Positions 23,522 to 36,038 are shown, counted from the first letter of the stretch. The stretch is DNA of 64,000 nt from Hormiphora californensis (GCA_020137815.1 CM035362.1:1768729-1832728); one strand, 5' to 3'. Translations and numbers: made by a program. Notes: generated by a model not told the origin, from the letters alone.

Positions 23522-24493
23522 ATGGCGTACCGATACAGAGTCCACCGTGGAGGCCCCTTTGCAGGTGTGACGTCATTCTACAGCCCTGGTGACGTCATCC
23601 CCACACGTGACACCAAAACAGGTCTCTTCCCTCCCCTCAACCTGCCTGTACGGCATTACGAAATTGATGGACGACCCTACGTCCTCCTAACCCCCGAGGA
23701 CAGGGTCAAGAACCCCGACCTGGTGAAACCACGTGATAGCGATGTGATGGTTGCTACCTACCCTCGAAATGGGACAGGACTGACTCTCAACCTGGTGGTG
23801 GAGATACACAAAGCACACAACCCCGACCTCCCATCTGACCATCCGTTCTTTAATCAGCGACCAAAGGACCAAACTCCTTGGATACATAATAAGTTTCACA
23901 GTGAGGAAGAGATAGAAAACATGCCCTCGCCTCGAGCCTTTAAAACCCATAACTACTACGAACACCTAGGAACAGTAAAGCCTGGACAGATGAAGATAAT
24001 ACATGTGTTCCGGAACCCAAAAGACGTTGTGTGTTCCCATTTCTACCACATGACCAAACTACCACCGGGGTTATTCGATTACAAGGGATCATTTGAGGAG
24101 GCTGTTGAGTTCTTTCTGGATGGGGGATTTGAGACGGGATGCTATTGGAGGTTTAATAGGGAGTATTTGGAAAATAAGGACGGACATGACATTCTACATC
24201 TCCATTATGAGGAGTTAACCATGAGAAAACAGGAGGGAGTTAGGAAGATTAACTCCTTCCTGGGTTATCCCGATCTTGACGAAGATCAGATGGAGGGAGT
24301 GGTTAGGGCCACAACTCTGGATTACGATAACCTGAGGTCGTATCAGGTGGGGAAACCTGGTAAAGGGGTGGAAATGTTGACGAAGGAACAGAGAGAGAGA
24401 TTTGATGAGAGGTCCAGGAAGGAGTTGAAGGAGTTTGAAGGTGTTCCAGAGTCCTTTTTCTCTGATGAACTTTATGTTAAACAATTGAATTGA
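23522..24493 (+). CDS. PAPS-dependent sulfotransferase (cytosolic SULT type), single exon
   Basis: 323 residues, the usual length for a cytosolic sulfotransferase, with no signal peptide or membrane helix. The enzyme should transfer sulfate from PAPS to a hydroxyl or amine of a small acceptor. The 5'-phosphosulfate loop reads TYPRNGTGLTLNLV (residues about 79-92; family TYPKSGTTW), so the usual Lys is Arg. The KTHnyyehL segment (about 142-150) carries the catalytic His. The 3'-phosphate site is VFRNPKDVVCSHFYHM (about 163-178). The C-terminal GKPGKGVEMLTKEQRERFDE matches RKG..GDWKN.FT..Q..RFDE in position but lacks the GDW core. The acceptor cannot be predicted. ATG at 23522 follows an in-frame stop and starts the only consistent frame. 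Confidence 0.93.
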   Translation: MAYRYRVHRGGPFAGVTSFYSPGDVIPTRDTKTGLFPPLNLPVRHYEIDGRPYVLLTPEDRVKNPDLVKPRDSDVMVATYPRNGTGLTLNLVVEIHKAHNPDLPSDHPFFNQRPKDQTPWIHNKFHSEEEIENMPSPRAFKTHNYYEHLGTVKPGQMKIIHVFRNPKDVVCSHFYHMTKLPPGLFDYKGSFEEAVEFFLDGGFETGCYWRFNREYLENKDGHDILHLHYEELTMRKQEGVRKINSFLGYPDLDEDQMEGVVRATTLDYDNLRSYQVGKPGKGVEMLTKEQRERFDERSRKELKEFEGVPESFFSDELYVKQLN

Positions 24494-24556
24494 TATAATT
24501 ATTGTATAGTGACTGTTAAACAATTGAATTGATATAATTATTGTATAGCGACTGTT
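24479..24556 (+). repeat. 39-bp tandem duplication across the sulfotransferase stop codon
   Basis: AAACAATTGAATTGATATAA and the following 19 bases occur twice in direct succession; the first copy contains the TGA stop, the second is 3' UTR. Confidence 0.9.
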
Positions 24557-24635
24557 TATTTCTAAGAATGTTTGAGTGTTTATGTTAATAATTATTAACT
24601 TCCGTGTCTTATAATGAGTTTAGGGACGAGGTTGA

Positions 24636-24641
24636 AATAAA
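24636..24641 (+). terminator. Poly(A) signal AATAAA of the sulfotransferase gene
   Basis: AATAAA about 145 bases after the stop, followed by a GT-rich stretch (GTGTCTGCTCAGTGTGTCTG). Confidence 0.75.
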
Positions 24642-24659
24642 AGTCACTCTCAAAGTGTC

Positions 24660-25195
24660 TGCTCAGTGTGTCTGTTGTTAGTCACTACACTCACAAATAA
24701 TGAATATGTGGTAACACATTGTGAAAGATGAGAAAATGTTAGATCTTGGGTGCATCTTTTAGGACATGATATCTCTTTTCTCCTTTGTATAAAGGGATCA
24801 TGGCATGCACTAAAAGGCTTCCCTCCTCAGCCCCCACAAAGTGGCAAGTCATTGGTCCTTTGTTGTCTAAATTTCGTATCTGAATTAGCTCATTCAGTTT
24901 TTTAGAATATATACCGAGAGAGAGAGAGGGAGGCTCGGGTACAAACTAGACAGGCCCTTTGTGTACTCGATGGTCGGCCCTATGTACATAGATCTGTCAG
25001 CATCATGATAATATATAGTTGAGCCAAGCTCAATACAGCGTCTACCATTGTTTCCATAGTCATTGTGAATAATATTATTATATGCTCCGTTACTTATATT
25101 ATTCTCTGTTTCTCTCTCTCTCTCTCACTCTCTCACTCTCTCACTCTGATCTCTCTCTCTCTCTCTCTCTCTCACTCTAGCTCTGATCTCTCTCT

Positions 25196-25237
<42 letters not shown>

Positions 25238-27058
25238 ATCTCATACACCATATTGTTAGAAAATATCACACATACCCACTAAACATGGCACCACAACTAT
25301 GAAATCCTTTAGATCCCTGGATTGGGAATTGCAGACTTTGGTACAGAGATGAGAGATCATCATTAGTGGGAGGAATTTTCTTGATGGAAAATATTATGTT
25401 GCAAGAATTTCTGAGTTTGTTGTCCATGATAGATTCTATTATTATTGGATTCACTAATATTATAGTTGCTAAGGTGTGTAAAATACAATTCTCAAACACC
25501 AATGTAGTAGTGATAACAGTATTATTTTCAAGTTGTAATAGTTGCTGCAGCAGTGGCTTCTGGAACTTTTCTCTCCCCTATCGAATTCTTTGCCTGGCTA
25601 GACTGTGTTTACAAATGGGAGGGTTAGAACATAACTACTAATTCTATCTCTCTATCTTTCTCCCTACAGCCCACTATCTCTCTCTGTCTTTCACTCTCAT
25701 CTTGTTTCCTGATGGGCTCGCATCCACCACCATCATTACCCGTTAGAACCCATGAACAACTCGTTTTCATTGCCTTGTTATTATATCCTGTTAGTAATTT
25801 ATAGGCACTGAAAATCATCAAATATTCTCGGCCCCATATATCGCAACTTTTCCAAGAGATCAAGGAACGCGGCTTGTCATGTTCCTACTTCCTCGATATC
25901 ACCTGAATATACCTGAATATAACAATTCTCCTACGTGTGAAAGTGCAGTTTGGTGCAAGATAGATTCGATTCCCTTGACATTTGTATTATACGATGGCAG
26001 GTGGCAGTTTTGATGATTGTTATGTGCGATTTAATAATCTTTAATTTAATACACTAATTCTGATCGTCCCCCCTCTCTCTTTCTCCCTCGATGATCGCAC
26101 GTCGTTTAGATATCTTGAATTTTGTTTGCTATGCAGCTTTGGAGCTATATTAGTATAAATATATTAAGATAAATTCTATCCTCTAGATCTGCCAAGGTGT
26201 CCCAGTTATATAAAGAACTTATAAAGTTTAGTTTCTCGGAAAATTCTCCTTTAATTTCATTTCATTTTCATCATATATATATTTCATAATATTTTCATGA
26301 TCTTGTATATCATGTCACCGCAACCATCCGGGAGAAGCAGATGATCACCTTTTTGTGCAACCCACACCCACCTTATCTGTTGTGCTCACAAAATACTGTC
26401 CTCTCCAAACCGGGCCGAATTATGGCAACTTTTCTGCACGGATCTGAATCATCGCAAATTGACGTTGTTGAGCAAGAGTTACCGCACCACCACCTCCACC
26501 GGGCCTCCCTCAAATAATTGCTGTCAGAGCATTGTCCTGATAAAATAATCGATACCCGTGGAATATTTCCGATCTCAGCTTCAGTGCAGGAAATTCAATA
26601 TCATGTGAATGACAAGAGTGTCATGGCATGGCCACTAATTGAGGACAGTAACGTATCCAGCGAGAGGGGAGGGGTTTAGTTCCTGTCTCATTCTCTCTTT
26701 TATCTTCTCTCTAGTTTCTATCTCTTTCTCTCACTCACTCTCCTCTCTTTCTATCTCTTTCTCTCACTCACTCGCCTCTCTTTCTATCTCTCTGTCTCAC
26801 TCACTCTCCTCTCTTTTTATCTCTTTCTCTCACGCACTCTCCTCTCTTTCTATCTCTTTCTCTCACTCACTCTCCTCTCTTTTTATCTCTTTCTCTCACG
26901 CACTCTCCTCTCTTTCTATCTCTTTCTCTCACTCTGCAAGAGATCAGCCACTGGTGGTGTAGCTCTGCCCCATTTTTCTCTCCCGTCTGACCAGCTGTGG
27001 TGCACGACAGGTGCAACTTTGTCTCGCCCCTCTCTCTCTCTATCTCTATCTCTCTATC

Positions 27059-27107
<49 letters not shown>

Positions 27108-28242
27108 CCTCTCTCTCTCTCTCTCTCTCCTCTCTCTCTGTCTCCATACACACAAACAGCTCTCCTCTTTTTCTTCTCCATGGGTGACCAAGAACATCAT
27201 TATTGTCATGAAATTGTTGCCATTATTGTTGTTATAATAATTCATGAGCAGCTTCCCCCAAAGCTGTGGTGTCTTACCCAAAGCTGATAGCCCAATGAAT
27301 ATCATGTATAATACGTACGTCGTACATAGCCTGGTTTTATAATGGGGGTGCGAACGTGAGCTCTATACATCTCCTTATTGCTGTGTTGTTATTGTTTAGG
27401 CATTATCATTTTACTCTCATGGAACATTTACACTTTTTGATACACATGGAGCTAGCAATAGTACAATATACCCCCTTTTCTTTATTTTACATGTTACATG
27501 TGTCTTTTAATATTTTACATGTCTCTTTTTTCGAGTTCTTCTGCAGACCATGGTCATTTAAAGAGCTGTAAACTGAGCTCTTTTCCGGGAAATGGAGAGT
27601 TGAACATTATATTATACCTAGAATTCGAGTACCCTTCGAGTTCCATGAATGGCTCTACCTAGGAAAGGAATAATATGCTAACTCTTACATTCACCATATC
27701 TATTTCGCATCAAACCCTGCTCTGTTCCCTTCTATACTACTTCTATATTTACCTCCCTCTGTTCCTTTCATATCTCATGATTACATATTGTTATGTCTAT
27801 TTTGTTTGAATGTTTGGACAATGTGAGTCGTATAATAATGGTAAAGCTGGGAGGGAGGAGGGAGGGGGGTAACTACCCTTTAGATCAAATATATAATATC
27901 TTTGTTGTTGAGCTTTGCCCTTTATTGTCGTAATTGCTTTTTATCTTTGTAGCACTTAAATCTATATAATGTTCTGGAAGCATTTAAATATTCAGTTAGA
28001 GCTTTGTGCCTTACAGCTTTGTTAAATATATATTGCTGACGCGTCATATTGTCTTATAGACATTGTCTTACATGTGTTCAATCTATTTTATCATCAGTTT
28101 TTCATTATATTTTGCATAGCTCATTGTGACATATTGTGTTGTTACTCCTAATAACTTTTAAATAGCTCTCTGATGTAGAGGATCATCAAGTTATGTAAAG
28201 ACCAATCCAGCTATTTGGATATAGAGCTCTCAAACAACACAA
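24660..28242. other. Intergenic, no gene seen
   Basis: Contains CT tracts (25110-25245 and 27028-27140), a 33-bp minisatellite (26690-26937), a dispersed-repeat half copy (TTTGCCTGGCTAGACTGTGT at 25588) and one copy of the dispersed 20-bp motif at 26521. A 30-codon frame at 26432 (MATFLHGSESSQ) has no support as a gene. Confidence 0.45.
26690..26937. repeat. 33-bp CT-rich minisatellite, about seven copies
   Basis: Unit CTCTCCTCTCTTTCTATCTC plus TTTCTCTCACTCA. The period is a multiple of three, so it keeps a Ser-rich frame open on the plus strand. Confidence 0.9.
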
Positions 28243-28432
28243 CTACCAAACTTACCACCAGACTTCAGATAGTCACCACCCTAACTCCAGATATTCACCA
28301 CCAGACTCCAGAGATATATCGAACCCCAACTCCAGACTTTATCACTGCAACACCAGATCTATACCACCCTAACTCCAGAGTCCAGACTTTATCACTGCAA
28401 CACCAGATATACCACCCTAACTCCTGATCAAC
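28243..28432 (+). repeat. Short direct repeats in the leader of the small membrane-protein gene
   Basis: ACTCCAGACTTTATCACTGC with AACACCAGAT and ACCACCCTAACTCC occurs twice, with shorter CCAGA-TATTCACCACC variants before it. It lies just upstream of the ATG at 28435 and is probably 5' UTR or promoter-proximal. Confidence 0.7.
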
Positions 28433-28434
28433 CC

Positions 28435-29616
28435 ATGACGTCACCTCTCCTCACCATCATCCTACTAAGTTGTGGAGTTGTTGTGGAAGCCAGCTCAGCA
28501 GCCCTGCCAGACGTATCATGGTGGATGTATACTATTATCACACTGTTCATCATAGCAGTAGCTGCATCGTGAGTGTGAATTGAGGGAATATAATGGGTTT
28601 TACAATGGAATATACGGGCCACTAAATGTTAGGCCGCTGAATGTTAGACCACTAAATGTTAGACCACTTTGACTTGCTAATGCTTGGCGGAACCGGGCGG
28701 AGTATACCGTTTTATTTGGATTAGGATTAAGACTGGAGGGGGAGAGAGAAAGCCTTTGACATGGATTTAGTTAGCTAGTTGAGATAGTAGGATGGGGAAC
28801 GGTGATTGGTTTTTTGGTGAAAAGCAATCTACGGGTTGTTAAAGAGTCATCAGGTCATAAATAGCTGCGGCTAAAGAGTTAGAGTGAGCTATATGATCAC
28901 GGGCGAGAAAGATACTGGTAGAGATTCAGATTTACTGTGGGTAAAGAGAACACGATTCGAATCTCACTACAGCTCTATCACCTAATTATCATCAGCTATT
29001 TAACCATTATACTCGGCACTATAAATAGAACTTAGTTATTATAACTACCCGGTAACTCTTCCAAACCACCACATCACGCTCAAATACTACTCTCTCACAA
29101 ACCACCACTGACCACATCACGCTTGAACAAAATAAAATTCAGCAAATTTAGATTTTCATAAGATCGAGTAAACCCGGGTTCAGAACTAACTCCCTTAAAT
29201 TACAGGGTAACGTTTTGTTGCTGTGGCTGTTTCGGTAAAGTCCCCTGTTGTAGGGAGGACCCTACTAAAGATGTCACAGCAGAGGATGTGATCATGTCCC
29301 AGATAGGAAACAACCCTTATGTGAACTTCCAGAACCCGGGGGAGTTAGAGGAAGGGGATGGTGGAGGAGGGGGAGAAGATGTGAGTGTGTTATGTACATT
29401 TTTGTCTCGAATTTGTTTTTCTACCCAACATATTAGAACCCCACCCCCCTTACAATACCCACCCTGTAATTATTTAATTACCCAGCTAATTAACTGATTA
29501 ACTTCCAGAGACCAGGAATTGAGGATGGTTTGGAAGACGTTGAGGAAGGTAAAGAAGTGGTCCAGTACGAATGGGGGAAAGATGACAGCCATATACCTGC
29601 ACCTTATTCCTTATGA
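28435..29616 (+). CDS. Small type I membrane protein with Cys-rich juxtamembrane motif, three exons
   Basis: Exons 28435-28568, 29206-29380 and 29509-29616 join in phase with GTGAGT donors to give 138 residues. Residues 1-20 look like a signal peptide (SPLLTIILLSCGVVVEASS). Residues about 28-46 (WWMYTIITLFIIAVAAS) form the single membrane span. It is followed at once by FCCCGCFGKVPCC, a likely palmitoylation cluster. The remaining tail is acidic (LEEGD, Gly run, EDGLEDVEEG) with tyrosines in NNPYVNF and, at the C-terminus, PAPYSL. The ectodomain is only a few residues. Architecture resembles small adaptor or trafficking proteins with cytosolic tyrosine motifs, but I recognise no family. Exon 1 encodes both signal and membrane segment. 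Confidence 0.75.
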
Positions 29617-29689
29617 TACTCCGGGGGGACTGCTAGTATAGCAGAATACCACGAGAATACAGAACAAAGTAATTGGTAATTACTTGGAG

Positions 29690-29695
29690 AATAAA
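29690..29695 (+). terminator. Poly(A) signal AATAAA of the small membrane-protein gene
   Basis: AATAAA 74 bases after the TGA. Confidence 0.6.
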
Positions 29696-29699
29696 GTGA

Positions 29700-32442
29700 T
29701 TAGTAATTACTTGCGCAATAACAATTACATTGATATCAGAGGTTGCGTCAGACAATTGGGCGTTGGTTTATTGTTATTCAGAGTTCAAAGACTTTAGGCA
29801 GCGATTCATATCATATCGACAGCCCGATGGAAATATTGAGACCTGTATTTTGTACATGTAGATATGGTGGGAGTGTAATAATGGCAAAACTAAGTTGTTC
29901 AGAACCAGAGTGATTAGTCCATCACGATGACTTTCTATTAATTTTGTTGAATTTTATCGACATCCAAAATACATATAATTTTGTTCCTGTGAGATCTTGT
30001 AAACGATGGAAAGCTATATATCAGACAGCTTTGAGGGAGATTTCAAATTCTTGATATTTCTCGCATGAAAAAGGTCTAATTGATAACTACTGGGAAAGTG
30101 GGAGTACTAAGTAGCCAGTTCGACGAAATGTCGAATGAGAAATATGCTCCTAAAAAGCAGCAAACCATATAGGGGAGATGGAGATGAATTCGTTGGAAAA
30201 TATCAGTTGGACAATGTACACTGTACAGCCCGCCACCCCATTGGCCTAGACCGTGCCCCAAATACAATTTTAAAAGAGGATCAACCCCCTGTCCCCTAAT
30301 TATAGGTGTGATGGGTACCTTCTGTGAAGAGAATTTCCTCGACTTGTGTACTTGATCCATTACTGTATCGGTCTTTACTCCTGTAAATATAATGACAAGA
30401 TATAATCTATGAAGATCGAGGGAAGCTGATCGCTATTAAAGTTGATTAAAATATGTCATAAATTTAATGAAAGCTCTTCTCAAATTGAAAATAAAACCAA
30501 TGACGTACCGTCGTGAGTGAATTAAAACATGTATCTCAATTCTCAAAACCAATGACGCACTTCGTGGGTTGCATATTTTGACAAGTTTGTGAGCCTCGGT
30601 AAAGATTCCACGATTAGCTGGGCATGTAAAGTACTGTTCCCCTCTCACTAGGCCACTGTGCCTCCCATCTAGTGGAGGTGGTAATAATTTAGAGTTAGAG
30701 GTTCTTATTTTTAAACCCTCTAAAAAAGTTACTAAGGTGACATGAAATGAGTTGTTGTGAAACTAGACCAATGAAATGAGTGACAGGTCAAAAACAAGAA
30801 GATGTGTGCTAGTTAAATTACCTGGTGTATCAAGGGCTAGTCCCACCCAGGTTCCTGACTTCCCACGGACCTCCCCAATATACTTTACTACCCCCGCTTT
30901 ATGCTCCTTACCTATACCAGGGAGGGAATGTGTTAGAACTTAGAAGTGTTCCCTATCTTGTTAGGGGACAGAGAGGGAAACACTGCCTAGTGCCACAGAC
31001 CCCGATATAATCTGACTCAAAAAAGGGACTGGGACAGATGAAAAAGTCTCGAGAAAGATTGTCGTGTACCCCCCCCCCTTACCAATAAAGTCTTTATCCC
31101 CCCCCCCCCTTACCAATAAAGTCTTTATCGATCCAGGTGGTTTTCGCATCCGGGTACCATAGCACTTTCAAACCCACCACTATATTCTTGGGGTTTAGCA
31201 TCGATCCTATTCAGTTCATTGGCTATACTAATAGGGAGAGAGAGGAGTTAGAATGATAATGAACGAATTCAGTACTGTACAGTATCAGGGGGCCGCATTT
31301 GTGAGGGAGGGTGGAATGCCAAGGGTTGCGGAAGGCAAGACGATTCTTGGCAACAGCAGTAACACGAGGAGAGTTAGACTGCGCGTCCGCGCACAGAGTG
31401 GTGTGCTTTTTACACTAGCAAGATGTTTGGGAAATGCGTTCAATTGAACTTTCATACTTTAGTACTGCACTACTTCAATATCATGATGACTTCATGTGTG
31501 GACTTGATGTGCAGAATGAAATTTCTAAAGAACTTACACGTAAAAGAAATTTAACATTCATACATGGAGAGAGAACTCAAAAATCAGAAAAACAATAATA
31601 GAGATCATCTCCCTTTTCCTAATTCTGGATCACACACTCCTCAATCACACACCAAGTGTCATTTTAAAGTTTCTAAAAAATACCATTTTCGTTAATAATT
31701 ATTTAACTGTATTTAATTGTAAATTACAAAACAGATGACACACAAGGTTACAATCAAAAGTTCATGGAAACATACACAGCTGCTTGATATCTTTGCCTTG
31801 TTCGACCCTCCCTCCCCGGGTTTGAACAAAACGATCTTTGTTATGTTCTAGCCCTCATTTACATTTGTCATGCGGGGCACGGTGAAACAGGGTCGAGCAA
31901 CGCAATGATACTTATCTTACACGCCAGGCGATTCTCGCTCATGAGTCCGACCCTTCTCTCCCTAGTGAGTGTACCTACATTCCAAAAGTTAGTTTGAGAG
32001 AATTAGTATGAAGGATAATGCCACAACTCCAGGCTGGATCATAATACAATGTCACATTAGAAAGAAAGTATGCTTGTTGTGTACTATTTAGAGTGCTTCT
32101 TAGCCAATTATCAAGCTTTACAATATTGTACACACATTACTAAGCTATCGCACATTAAACAAAAATGCCGGCATTTACGATTGTTCTAATTTTGGCTCTC
32201 TACTTTCTACAGATCTAGCTAAGTTACATGATTAATCCCAGATGTTATAAAACGTTCACGATACTAAAAGAAAACTTAAAAACATAAAATACATACAAGT
32301 AGGTACTGCACAAAAGTGATTTAACTCATGAAAAAATGAGTTGCCATATTAGCTTGATTATCTACTGCATGCAACGTTAGGCTTGTTCATAATTGATAAT
32401 ATCTAACCCAATTAAAGGGTCAAGCAACATGCTGGTATCCCT
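29700..32442. other. Intergenic region and arrestin-gene 3' flank, no gene seen
   Basis: No convincing exon on either strand. A duplicated unit CCCCTTACCAATAAAGTCTT is present twice at 31075-31128 next to poly-C runs. One complete copy of a dispersed inverted repeat lies at 31793-31905. The last few hundred bases are probably 3' UTR of the minus-strand arrestin gene; no clear minus-strand AATAAA was found. Confidence 0.45.
31793..31905. mobile_element. Complete copy of a dispersed short inverted-repeat family
   Basis: Ends TTGCCTTGTTCGACCCT and, as reverse complement, TTGCGTTGCTCGACCCT, with an inner TTATGTTCTAGCCCTCATTT segment. Related partial copies with the order TTGCC..CTCGACC...ACAAATGTAAAGGAGGGTTAGAA-AATAACAA are at about 17691, 20205, 20865, 21560, 25588, 42410, 42633, 51056 and 51450, in both orientations and in introns as well as intergenic DNA. 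Confidence 0.7.
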
Positions 32443-35214
32443 CTATTTGAATGTAAAGGTGGGGTATTGAGGTTGGTATCCCTTCAAATCCTCCTCCCCA
32501 TCTTGCTGACCTCCCTGGAACAACTCTTCATAACTCGGCAACTGGGAACTATCACTACAGAACACTCCGTAGGTAGTTGGAGGTGGTGGAGCAGACGCAC
32601 CTGGAGCAGCCCCAAATGGGGGTGGTGGTGATCCAGCGGGGGCTCCAAAAGGTGGCGGTGCTGATGCCCCAGCAGGTGGCGGTGCTGATCCAGCAGGGGC
32701 TCCAAAAGGTGGGGGTGCTGATGCCCCAGGAGCACTATATGGTGGTGCAGTGCCTCCCGCCATATCACCCTTACTGGGTAATGGCCCTGCCTCATAACCT
32801 GGGGCTGTTGCAGAGTAGCTGGGTGGGGCTGAGGGATCTGGGGCAGGTACAAGTGGTTCATCTCCCACTACAACAAACCCAGAGGGGCCAACATCGGAGC
32901 AAGGAGGGGCGTACCCCGCACCACCAGCAGGAGGTGGCGCCCATCCACCACTACCAGCACCCCCAGGAGGTGGGGCATAACCCCCTGTACCAGCGGGAGG
33001 AGCATAACCCCCTGTAGCAGGAGGTGGTGGTGCCCAGGGTATCATATCATTGAAGGGTATGGTACCAATATTAATAGGGAAATCCAGATCCAACGCAAAG
33101 TGAACACCAGGTGGCACAATGCGGATATGGAGATGATATTGAACATCAATAATACTACACCCATCAAGATTGGATGGTGGTAGACAGGGTACAAATACTT
33201 TGACATCGCTCCACTTTGCTACATCAGCCTTGTCCATCCCTGGCTGAGTAACAGCGTGTACCTGCGGTGGAAGGAATCTAAATGTGTGTTGTAAATTATA
33301 TAGCAGTGTAATAATTGGACATGAAATTACTGAAATTACTGAAGTATACATGCTACTAAATCATGTGGTTCTTCTACAATAAAAACCCCGTCTACTCATT
33401 TTGTCCAGCCGGAAGGAGAAAACAAAACTTCCTCACTGATATGCGGCTAATAAACAATCAACCGATCCTTATTCTCTACTAACTCATGTAATGGTAATGT
33501 TATAATGGTAATGGTAATGGTAATGTTACAGACTATGTGTATTAAATGTTACGATGTTTAAATGTTACCTTGCCACCCCCTTGTACCCCCTATTCCCACA
33601 CCCGTAATGGTAATGTTACCTTAGTGTGGGTGCTCTCAGTGCGTCCCTGTGCCCGGAAAACTACTTTTTTCATCAAATTCAGCTCACAGTGCTTTATCTT
33701 CACATCACTTTGATTATCAATCACACCTACAAAATGTGTGTTAGTTCCTTTGTTTGTTTGTTCGTTTGTTCCTTTGTTTGTTGGACAGAATCTTGTTTGG
33801 GGGCAGGATGGAATAAGTTGGGAGTTACTCAACAGCGTATTTACTAGGAGTTATCTTGCATTACCATATTTGTGGGACAAGCAATGCAATATTTTTTTGT
33901 TTGCTGAATGTTTGTTTGTCTGTTTTTCTGTTTGCTGTGTACGGTCAAGGAAAATTAGGAGGTAAAAGATTAAGTAATTCGAATTTCGATAGTACATTAA
34001 TTTTGAAGCGAGGGGAAATGGGTCGGGAATCTAGATTCTAGATCACTAAATAAGAGGCCATCAGGGTTGCAAAACAACTGTAATTCGTCAGATGAAACTA
34101 ACCTGATACGAGAATATTTTCACCGCTGACGAAGCCCTGCTTGTTAATACTAAGTGTAGCTGTAATGGGTTTACTCTTCCAAAACAACACACCAAATGTT
34201 TTCTTGTTGATCTGCTGAAAGGGATTCCTATGTCCCGGGAAATAGTTGAGATCCCGAATACCAACAACAGAGAATGGCAGGAGTCGCTTAGTTGCCATGT
34301 GGAGCCCCTTCCTGTGAACATGTCCCTCCACAAAATACTTCACACTGCCATGGCGACCGATGAAGGAGCTGGGTAGGTTGGGTGGGAGGACGTAGCCAAA
34401 TGGAAATGTGTAGACTACACCAGGTTCTAAGCGACCGTTAGGAGGGTTAAACACAGTCCACTTGGTAGCTAGATACACCTCTTTTGAGTGGTACCGAACC
34501 GTCTCTGTTTTCCTGTTCTCACCACTACCTGGGAATTGGGAATTTAGTTTTTGTTAGTTGATAGTAGTTTATCATTAATTTTCAGCATTTTTTCAGAATT
34601 TTTTGTCGGCTAGAAATATGTGCAAAATAGGGGGTCTAGTGACAAATGAGTGTGCCTTTTTTAAAATTGATACTGGAATATCTCCGGTTCCTGATGAGAT
34701 ACAGAAACCGTTTTGGTAGCGTTGGAAAGGTCTTATTAAGGCCAATCCAACGCAACCAAGATCAAGTAGCTATCTTTTGAGGAACCGGAAACGTGAATTT
34801 CAATTTGCGAGACGCAGTGAGTGTGCCCAGTAAAACCAGTGCTGACAATATCGGTAGACCCCCTATTTCGAATTTTTTCTAGCCGACAAAAAATTCTGAA
34901 AAAATGCTGAAAATTAATGATAAATCAAAATAAGACGGTATACGAAAAGTTTTAGGTATCTTGTCAACCTTTAACGAACTGGAAGATTACAAGACTGAAA
35001 TAAATTATTTTCTAATTATTTTCTAATGTTGTTCATTACCGGTAGTTCTAGTCACAGTCCATTCCGTATCAGCACGCCCAGAGAACTGAATAAACACCCC
35101 ATTTGAATCCATTGGTTTCGTAACATGGAATGAGATGTGACCAGTGACATTCTGCCCGGCATAGAAAACCCCTGGTGTCTGGTCAAACACTAGGAAGAGG
35201 TTCTCTATTCCCAT
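32443..35214 (-). CDS. Arrestin-domain-containing (ARRDC-type) protein, four exons
   Basis: Exons 35214-35040, 34528-34103, 33726-33620 and 33261-32443 splice in phase to 508 residues. The N-domain begins MGIENLFLVFDQTPGVFYAG with GQNVTGHISF, as in alpha-arrestins. It continues with GYVLPPNLPSSFIGRHGSVKYFVEG (the P.LP.SF.G.HG.V.Y segment), then the C-domain (LSINKQGFVSGENI; KVVFRAQGRTESTHTK; LHIRIVPPGVHFALDL). The tail of about 190 residues is Pro/Gly/Ala-rich with tandem APPPFGAPAGS and GGYAPP repeats and a PPxY site (APPSYS), the motif by which alpha-arrestins recruit Nedd4-type ubiquitin ligases to membrane cargo. An adaptor role in receptor ubiquitination and endocytosis is inferred from the family. 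An acceptor (TTCTGTTTTAG) directly before the ATG implies a 5' non-coding exon. Confidence 0.92.
34565..34972. mobile_element. Foldback element in the first arrestin intron
   Basis: TTTATCATTAATTTTCAGCA on the left is mirrored by TGCTGAAAATTAATGATAAA on the right. The right end continues to GGTATCTTGTCAACCTTTAA, but the matching outer left end is missing. It is the same family as 42896-43349, with arms of about 90 bp, the GTAGACCCCCTATTT border and the central CCGGTTCCTGATGAGATACA. Confidence 0.8.
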
Positions 35215-35564
35215 CCTAAAACAGAAGTAAACATTTGAATTATTTGTTCTCCAAACCGCAGCGCTGCAGCCTGTACATATATGTTCAATATGTAGTAGCT
35301 TAGAAAGAATAGTGGTAGGGATATGAGGTTTTGAATTGTTCATGCTATTTTAGGCGTGTACACATGACACTGTGTCAGGCGACTCAGATGGAGCCTCAGA
35401 AGTCAGAAATAGTTTGTATTTTGGAATATTTTGCTTTCAAAACAAAGTGGCAATTGAACCATAACAAGAGTTATTTGCATTATGTACCCATAATGCTGAG
35501 TTTCCCTGTCCTAGTCGACTTATCATTCAACTCATCCAATGAGTCGGCTATCCACAGATATACT

Positions 35565-36029
35565 ATGGCGGCGCATTGACGCAAAATCAAAAAAATAAAA
35601 ACATGAAAAAAATAAAAAAACGTGTTTCAAAAAACATGTTTTTAAAAAAATATGTTTTCGAAAATTTTGATTTTGCGTCAATGCGCCACGTAAGCCGGCT
35701 CAATGACGCAAAATCATGTTTTCGAAAATTTTTATTTTGCGTCAATGCGCCACGTGGCCGGCGCATTGACGCAAAATCAACTTTTTCGAAAACATGTTTT
35801 TTTCCGAAAATTTTGATTTTGCGTCAATGCGCCGGCCACGTGGCGCATTGACGCAAAATAAAAATTTTCGAAAACATGATTTTGCGCCATTGAGCCGGCT
35901 TACGTGGCGCATTGACGCAAAATCAAAATTTTCGAAAACATGTTTTTTTAAAAACATGTTTTTTGAAACACGTTTTTTTATTTTTTTCATGTTTTTATTT
36001 TTTTTGATTTTGCGTCAATGCGCCGCCAT
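35565..36029. mobile_element. 465-bp near-perfect palindromic element with 9-bp target-site duplication
   Basis: Ends ATGGCGGCGCATTGACGCAA and reverse complement; the whole element is a long hairpin with a short asymmetric centre near 35795. Each arm contains further inverted copies of GGCGCATTGACGCAAAATC, so it is palindromes within a palindrome. AGATATACT lies on both sides (35556-35564 and 36030-36038). No protein is encoded; Mutator-like by duplication length. Confidence 0.88.
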
Positions 36030-36038
36030 AGATATACT

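Noticed and set aside
32577-33017. Plus-strand 146-codon frame
   Set aside because: Antisense shadow of the Pro/Gly-rich arrestin tail.
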